The notes beneath the pieces were generated by a model, which did no database searches, had not been told where the DNA came from, and worked only from the letters and a program-made list of their open reading frames with translations. A stretch of 64,000 nt of DNA, from NCBI GenBank assembly GCA_905250125.1, contig CAJNOL010000159.1:1-64000 (forward strand), read 5' to 3'. Positions 56,901-64,000 of the stretch are shown in pieces (position 1 is the first letter of the stretch; every line of letters starts with the position of its first letter). The position numbers and the translations under genes were made by a program. The DNA is from Rotaria sordida. Lineage: Eukaryota; Rotifera; Eurotatoria; Philodinida; Philodinidae.

Positions 56901-59469
56901 TTCATTATTAAATTGCTTACATATACTCAAGCATTTATAATTTTCATACTTTTAATCTTTTCTTCTATTGCTTAATGACAATGTATACATTCGATCGACA
57001 AGTTCAAAAGTTTCTCTAACAATAAATACTTGTTGTCTTTGTTGCTGTTGTTACTAGTATACATTATTAAATTCAACATGAAACAGATATTTTATTTCAT
57101 TTTCACTAAGTTTTCTATTCTATCATAGAAAATTTCGTTACACATTAATTATATTCCTTAAAGATTTATTCATTTCTTCATATATATCTTCAATAAGAAA
57201 TTATTTTGAACAATAATTAATAATAATCAAATGCGACAATACCATAGTTTGCGTAACAAATGAAACTTTATTTTGATCTTTTTTTTTTAAAATTTTATAC
57301 AATAATCAATCGACATGTATCTGATGCAATTATTGATAAATATTCATTGAAAACTGATTAATATTGTTTCATAAATTATTCTTGAATATGTATTAAATAT
57401 CCATGAAAAGTTGATTGAAATTCAATCAAATATGTTTTACCTATGATACCATATGTATCAGTCGATATTAAGTGCGTCTAGTGGAAAAAATTTGAGCTAA
57501 TATATTATTTATTGAAGTTGTTTATTATGTTCTTGCAATTTTGTATTAAATAAATGATTGAGTAAAGATAATTTCCGATGATATGAACAAAATATCAAAT
57601 GAAAGTAAACATGAGCGAGTATAATCTTATATAAAAAGAATATATGAATTAATAATTAAAACTTTCTGATTGAAATCATATGAAAATATTTTATTAATTT
57701 AATTAACTTATTATAGTTTGTCATAATCACTTATAAAAATTTGATAAAAGTGTATGAATAATTCTACAAAATTAAATATTCATATAATCAAAAGATAAAT
57801 GATGGCATGATCGTTGAAGAAATTAAATAAAATTCTTCTAATTTTCTTATCTTCTTTTAAATAAATACATTATTGTTATAAAACAATCATCATAAATAAT
57901 AGTACAGTTTTATAGTAACAAAATAGATATATTGACAGTCAAAAACTTCTTTATTATTTTCTTCATTGTTTCAACTGTTGCCGTTTTTAATATTGGTATT
58001 TGATGCAATTACTTCTATGTGATTGATTAATTTATTAAACATTAGAGACATTATTTCATTATGAATATGATCAGATCCTAATCATCAAAAACATTCAGCT
58101 AAATAATCTCAGATGAAATCATAAAGACTTCAATAGGACGAAAATATTCATGTAATGTTTGAAAAAAATGTCTTATTATCTTTAGTTAATTATTCATTTA
58201 TTTCTTTAAATTCTATAGAATAGTTTAATTTTTTTCTCTTATAAAGTCTTTTATTATTGTCTTCTGACCATTGTTGTGCTAAAAGGATGTTATGTTAATT
58301 ATACAGATTGATACAGGAAGAAGGGAGAGAGCAACACAAGAAACGGAAAAAGTAGTAAAAAAAAGAACGAACAAAAATAGGTTACTGAGAACTTTGAAAA
58401 GCATCGAAAATTTCTTTCATTGAACATAGTAGTTAAATTTGTCATCTCATGACATGTCATCTACGTCGTGGCTCTGCCAGATACATCGATATGTGGTATA
58501 AATCATTTTGATTTGGGCAGACAACGAAATCGTGTTCTACCTTCCTGCAATAAAGACCTGTAAGTATTCAGCGATGTTTACTCAAATAGATAATCGTCGA
58601 GTGATTTTGCTAGTAGATGTAGCAGATATCATCGAGTGACCGTTCATCATAGGCAGAAGTGAACAAGAAATCTTCCAAGCACAGGCAACGATATACATGA
58701 TTTAGCAAAATGTAGTAAAAGTGGTTAAGTTTCAATCATTGACAATTAGTGAATAGAGCAAGAAAAAAAGTTTTATAACTTTCAAACTAAACAAGCTAGG
58801 AATGTCAGTTTTATGTAAATAGAAAGCGAAGAATTTTTTCTGTCGAGTGATCCTATTACAAGTCTAAATCGAAAAGAAAATAGATTTCTAATATAGTTTT
58901 CGAAAATCTCCATCAAGAACTTACCTGATCGACCAATTGCTGACAAATAAAATCTCGATAGTCCTGAGTTTTTTCTCTTGAATGATGAAAACAGTATGTC
59001 TCTATCATGTTCCTATCAAAAATTGTTCAAAAAAACAGTGTAGTGATTATATTTTGAAATAGGTAGTTGTAACAAAGCAAATATTTAAAAGTCACCAATG
59101 AATAGACAAACGAAATACTTCTATTTGATAAGTAGAAAATGATCAAAATTGTATAATTCCTATGTTTATAAATAGGAAAATATATTCAATTGGAATATTT
59201 CATAAAACAAAGAAATCTAAGGCCTTTTTAATCCATTAGCAAATGAGACGTTGATTAGTTAGATTATCTATTGTATTATATATGAAATCAAATATTTCAA
59301 AAGTGCAGAAATAAATGACAGACAATGTTAAACTATGTCGTCTTCCTGAAATATTTAGCTTAGTTTCATAGAAAAATAAGAAACAACAAGAACAACAATT
59401 ATCACTGTATACATACAACAAAATTGCTGAAAAAAAAACAAAGAACAAAAGGAGTGAATAAAACAAAAA
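53976..59469. other. 5.5-kb gene-poor region
   Basis: No gene is recognised. An open frame at 54144-54338 (LHILSIWINLFDISFNACKI) has no known family. The stretch 54900-55780 is less AT-rich and may hold further transposon debris. From 55800 to 58300 the DNA is very AT-rich and featureless. The 3' UTR of the innexin lies at the right end. Confidence 0.4.
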
Positions 59470-62400
59470 CTATACATCATGACTTCGTCGAAAAAAGAGA
59501 CCTGTTGATGCTAATGTTGTTGTTGGCTTTTCTGTTTGTCGAACAACAGTAGTACTAGTCAATCGACCAGAAGTGGAACTACTCGAAATACTATCATCAA
59601 TATAAGGTAATTCATGTTCATTTCTTTTTTTCGTTGATAAATATGTTGTTGCATAAGGTGATGGACCTTTTATAGTTGGTGATGGTGGAAGACGTTGAAG
59701 AGGTGGCATTGAAGGTGAAGAAAGTATTGTAGTTGGTTCAGACTGAAGTTCAACATTTTTATAATGAGAAGTTGTTATATCAGAAGATTCAACTTGTATA
59801 TCAGATATGCGACGAGTATCTTTTAAAAGTGGCATCAAAGAACTACGCAAACGTGTTTGACTACTAGTAATATTTGTAGGTGGTGTTGAAATAGAATCAG
59901 TTTGTTGTAATTCAGTTTGTTCTGTATCAACTAAATTTAATGGTAATTTTGGAAGTATATCTCGTTCAACAAATATTTTTCCATGTCGAGGATTAGGTAT
60001 TGGTGGAATATCACCTGCAATAGTTTGATCTGTACTTCCATCATCATCAACAATATCATTATCATTTTGTTTATTATTTTCATCATCTTTTTCATTCATT
60101 ATTGATTGAAATAATGGTTCACGACCAATTGTACTTGATTTTAATGATTTATAAAAAACTTTATAAAGTTCAACAATCATTTTTCTACATACATAATCAC
60201 TAACATTTGATGCAACTAAACGTAACATAAATGTTCCATCACCTTGTAAATATTGATAAATAAATTTACGTTTTAAATCAATTTCAGTATTATGTTCATT
60301 AGTTAAAAATTGTAAATGAAGACGTCGTTGTAGATAATGAAAATTATTATATGGTGACATACGATAAAGCCATATAATAATTGATATAAAATTAAAACAT
60401 GAAAGTATTATAAGCCAAAAATATAGATATGTAAATATTTGTTGATTAAATAGATTAAATGGTAATACACATTGAACTGTATAACGATGAGATTCTTTTG
60501 GATGATTTGGTTCACGAATAGTAAAATCACATAAAACCTAGACAGAAAAAAATAAATTATTTTCGAGATAGAATAATTTCTTTGTGTGATGAAGCATATT
60601 TGACATCAACAATCTCTCTATTGCTTCATTAAGACGTTTTTCCTCAATTAACTTCTCTTTTTTTCTGTATTTTATTCTGCTTCATAGAGCACATATTTGT
60701 TTAAAAAAAAAAGGACTTTTTTTTTTAGTTACCCTTGATAATCATAATCTGCTTCTAAATACAGAAATCTAGAAAATAAACTTTCGTAAAATAATTCGGT
60801 TAAAAAAAGAACAGATTGAGTTGTATTTGATAATTACAATAACAACTAAGAAAAGCTATGATTTTCGAAGACATTCAATAATATATCATTGAATTCATGA
60901 ACCGTAATAATAGGAAGATGAAAATATCTTAGCATGAAGAATGTCACCGAGATAATGCTGGAAGAAGTGATATATGTTGAAGATATTTATGAATGTAAAT
61001 GTATCTCAACTGATAATGGTCTACTACAATTTGCACAGAAGATTTCTTGTTGAACAAGTACGAATTTTTGCTCTAAGCATGTTTTTTATATCGTTGTAGG
61101 AGATCAAGAATTCATTGATATATTACTGAATTAATCCGAAAATCGTAGATTATTTAAGTTTTATAATTATCAAGTATGATTCAATATGGTCTTTGTTTCC
61201 ATTTACAAATAAAATCTATTTTTAGCATGCAAGCAGACAAGAATTTCTAACGATGCAATTAAATATTGTAATCGTGATTGCCACTTGAGCGTTTTCGCAT
61301 CCATTCAGAAAACACTATAACGAGCCTTTTTCATCATTAAAAGACGCATGAAGACAACCTTTACATATGGAAAACGTTCAAAAAAAATTTTCCGTAATAT
61401 TATGATGTGTTTTACAGATAAAAATATTTTTTTTATGTTTGGTGTGTGCAAAAAAAAAAACTTTTTGGACGTTTTCCAGATGCAAATGTTGCTTTTTTAA
61501 GCATTCTTCATGATGAAATCAGTTACTTTTGATGTTTCCTGAATGAACATTAAAAATGCGATTAAGATGTTTATAAACGTATATGCAAATGAAAAACAAA
61601 CAAAGTCTTAGTCTGAATTACAATACATTATAACAATTAAAGATTGGATATAACGTATAATGCAAAAATAATGGCATAAAATGTTAATTCCTATTTCTCT
61701 TCGATAAAAGGATGTTGAAAATAAAACCTTTTTTTAACCAAAATATAGAGCTTATTTTTATAATACGTTCATAAATGAAACGATGTAACAAAACAAGAGA
61801 AACATCCTTAAAAGAAAATTGCACTTTTCTTTAAAAGGATCGCACAAAATATCGATCATTATATCTCTTCGATCAATAGATTCTGAAAAGAATATTTTTT
61901 TTTTTATCAATTGATAGGAAATTTTCTTCTCTTTCAAATATTTATATTTGTTATATATTGGTGAAACATCGGCGCAATAAATTTATAATTTTAATATGAA
62001 TTCGCCAGAAACATCTTGCAGATGACAGTTAATTACAAATTAACCGTTATTTTACAAGATCTTTCTAATGAGTCTACAAAAATCGAATTGATTGTTGTCT
62101 AAATAAGATGTTTTTGACAAGTTCATATAAAGATTATAAATTTATTGCGCGAATGTTTCTCGTCTTATATCATTTACGAATGTGTGACAAATTTGTTTGA
62201 AAGAGGAGAAAATTTCCTATCGATTGTTAAAAAAGTTTTCTTTTCAGAACAGTGTCTACAAAAAAAACAAAAAAAAAAAAATATATATATATATACAAAT
62301 CAACATTTGTACTCCTTTACTTTTATATAGTACATTGATTCAAACTAATAAAAAATATTCTTTTTAAGAAGAGTCTTATACAACTATGGAACAAGCATTA

Positions 62401-63484
62401 TCTATTCTTCTTCAAAGAAATGAATGAATAAAATGGAGAGATAATTTAATGAGTGCATCTATAATTGTATTTATGCATAGTAACAGGATGTTGGTATGAT
62501 TAGTTCTTAGAATAAAATCATTCAAATTTTTGTTATTTATATAGGAATATTCTATATATATTTCTAAAATATAAATTAATCATACCACTTTAGGAAAATA
62601 ACCAGTTCCTGCATAAAGTAAACCAATTCCTTTTGACCAATATTGATATATAATTTCAATACCATAAAACCAAAAATTTCTTCCTAATAATGTATTTAAT
62701 AAGAGAATTTGTCCAATTGAATTTAATAAATAAAGAAATTTAATAAATACATAACTTATCATTAAATAATTTCCCGTATAAATACCAATAGGAAAAAAAA
62801 GATGACGTCCAATACGAATTAATTTTTCTTTTCGTGTTAAAAAAGATTTTCTTGTTTGAATTGTTGTTAAACGATAAGCATTTGAACAATAACTATTAAC
62901 CCAATTAGTTATATAATTAAGTAATTTTATTTTATCTTCATGTCTTATATTTGCTGAACGATATGTTTGTGCTGCTTCAATTAAATCTTTTATATCAACA
63001 CCACTACGAAGACTTAAACCACGCCATAATTGATGTGGTATATAAAATAAAATAGCCATTAAAAGAAGAATAAATGGTGTCCATTGATAATATCTAAGTT
63101 CATGTTCATGACGTTGACTATAATCATCAGGTAATGGTTCATGCATATCAAATGAATATGTGTTCGTTATAAAACATATTTGATTAACATATTGTTCATA
63201 ACTACCAGTAAATTGTGCAGGAACCTATAACAAAAAAAAAAAAAAGAAAAACAACAAGATTTTGATTGGTTTGATTGTTTTTTTTTTCGAGTTAAGAAAA
63301 AAAAAAGGATACAAACCCAACATCTAATTTGATTTTCACTAAATTGTCGATTTGTAACAATAATTGCAAATACAGTTAATATTGCTACTGTATGTGAATA
63401 ATTTAAACGATCAAATAAATCATCGTCAAATTTATTATATGCAACTATTTCAGGTAAACGTCGTATCAATCCAAGTATATCCAT
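59470..63484 (-). CDS. Innexin gap-junction protein, 3 exons
   Basis: The minus-strand exons are 63484-63317, 63224-62586 and 60537-59470, all in phase 0, about 624 residues (typical innexins 350-480). Innexins form gap junctions and hemichannels in invertebrates and have four membrane helices. The signature YYQWTPFILL (family YYQWV) starts at residue 101, opening TM2. The first loop has paired cysteines (C55, C73). The second loop has LCDFTIREPNHPKESHRY and QCVLPFN, again with two cysteines. TM4 is FTYLYFWLIILSCFNFISII. The C-terminal tail is about 200 residues longer than usual and rich in Ser, Thr and Pro, with an acidic stretch (NDNDIVDDDGSTDQ); it would be a cytosolic regulatory region. 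The start MDILGLIRRLP matches family N-termini. Confidence 0.95.
61289..61560. repeat. Palindromic element 1 in innexin intron 2
   Basis: The left arm (CATCCATTCAGAAAACA, then ACATATGGAAAACGTTCAAA) pairs with the reverse complement of the right arm (TGTTCATTCAGGAAACA, then GCATCTGGAAAACGTCCAAA). Arms are about 105 bp with a short AT-rich centre. It has no coding content. Confidence 0.7.
61881..62250. repeat. Palindromic element 2 in innexin intron 2
   Basis: The left arm has TTCTGAAAAGAA, GATAGGAAATTTTCTTCTCT and GCGCAATAAATTTATAAT. The right arm, reverse-complemented, has the same three blocks in order with few changes. Arms are about 130 bp around a roughly 110-bp centre. Its sequence is unrelated to the other palindromes in the window. 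Confidence 0.75.
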
Positions 63485-64000
63485 ATAGAAATTATTAATT
63501 AATTATTCAAAAAAAGAAATAATACATAGAAATAAAAAGAGCATTGTTTACTAAAAGACAAAGAAAAAAAAAAGTCTTTAGTGTCATGAAAAGTAATTAG
63601 ACAATAGATTCTTAGAATAGAAGAAAAAAATGTACATTTTTTTTTATATCCATATATTAGCAAAAGATTATATATGATTAAGCTGTGTGTTAATCTTCGA
63701 GTCTTGTCTAGTAATCTTTATTCCGGGAAATGACAGTTGATTGCATCATAGACAAGAGAAGAAAAAGAGATTTAAAGTTTTTTTTTTTGTTCGAGACAGC
63801 AATGAACAATCATCGATCGATCAAGTGTGACAGGCTTAACGCAATGTAGGTTTATATGATTTGATAGTTATTCCATCCTCTTTATTACATCATTCCTACT
63901 ACTCGCAATGATGTGTGCCTTATCTTTGCTTTAGAGAAAAAAAATATTTGAAACATTACATGTAACCAACAAGCAGGTGTTACTTACTATTTTGTTAACA
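63485..64000. other. Upstream region of the innexin gene
   Basis: This is AT-rich non-coding sequence with several poly-A and poly-T runs, presumably containing the innexin promoter and 5' UTR. No other feature is supported up to the window edge. Confidence 0.45.

Larger units (their letters stand above)
60538..62585. other. Long intron 2 of the innexin gene with two palindromes
   Basis: This 2048-bp intron compares with 92 bp for intron 1. It holds two unrelated palindromic elements, listed separately, and a short hairpin at about 61804-61840 (ATCCTTAAAAGAAAA...TTTTCTTTAAAAGGAT). The rest is AT-rich and featureless. Confidence 0.6.

Noticed and set aside
1-64000. tRNA or rRNA genes
   Set aside because: No cloverleaf with conserved A/B boxes or rRNA-like stretch was spotted on either strand; a dedicated tRNA scan would be decisive.

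Overview
The window is AT-rich (roughly three quarters A+T by eye) eukaryotic DNA. Its genes are intron-rich, most introns are 50-100 bp with GT...AG ends, and several longer introns carry repeats. An innexin gap-junction gene points to a protostome animal. The innexin, the F-box/LRR-like gene, very compact introns and abundant short palindromic elements would fit a bdelloid rotifer such as Rotaria or Adineta; that placement is inference. Exon boundaries were worked out by hand from reading frame, splice signals and remembered family alignments.

Layout, left to right. PA2G4/EBP1 (+, 1060-2470); the mitochondrial RNA helicase SUPV3L1/SUV3 (+, 16 exons, 4273-8560), with a LINE relic in one intron; a 0.6 kb near-perfect palindrome (8697-9290); a WD40-repeat protein with two candidate first exons (+, 10969/11766-15085); a Kv1-like voltage-gated potassium channel whose selectivity filter is altered beyond recognition (+, 16074-18994); a Vestigial-like (TONDU/TDU) transcription cofactor (+, 21673-23143); an endosulfine/ARPP19 PP2A inhibitor (-, 25146-25661); two tandem CCCH zinc-finger genes resembling the N-terminal half of the antiviral protein ZAP/PARP12 (-, 29240-32548 and 33144-34110); a mariner-type element with about 210-bp inverted ends (34267-35191); proteasome subunit alpha-4/PSMA7 (-, 36335-37221); a manganese-type cation diffusion facilitator (-, 12 exons, 40380-43069) that starts only 192 bp from a divergent HAUS6-like augmin subunit gene (+, 43262-46514); an F-box protein (+, 48519-52574); about 6.9 kb of gene-poor DNA with a hAT transposase relic (52575-59469); and an innexin (-, 59470-63484).

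The genes do not form a pathway. Most are housekeeping genes (translation/growth control, mitochondrial RNA decay, proteasome, mitosis, metal transport), with three regulatory or signalling genes (VGLL, Kv, innexin). The points most worth following up are the Kv channel with an intact fold but TVGDAK in place of TVGYGD; the paired ZAP-like zinc-finger genes with matching intron phases, one carrying an unrecognised C-terminal domain; and a dense set of foldback/palindromic elements, mostly in the longer introns, including one repeat present in two different host genes.
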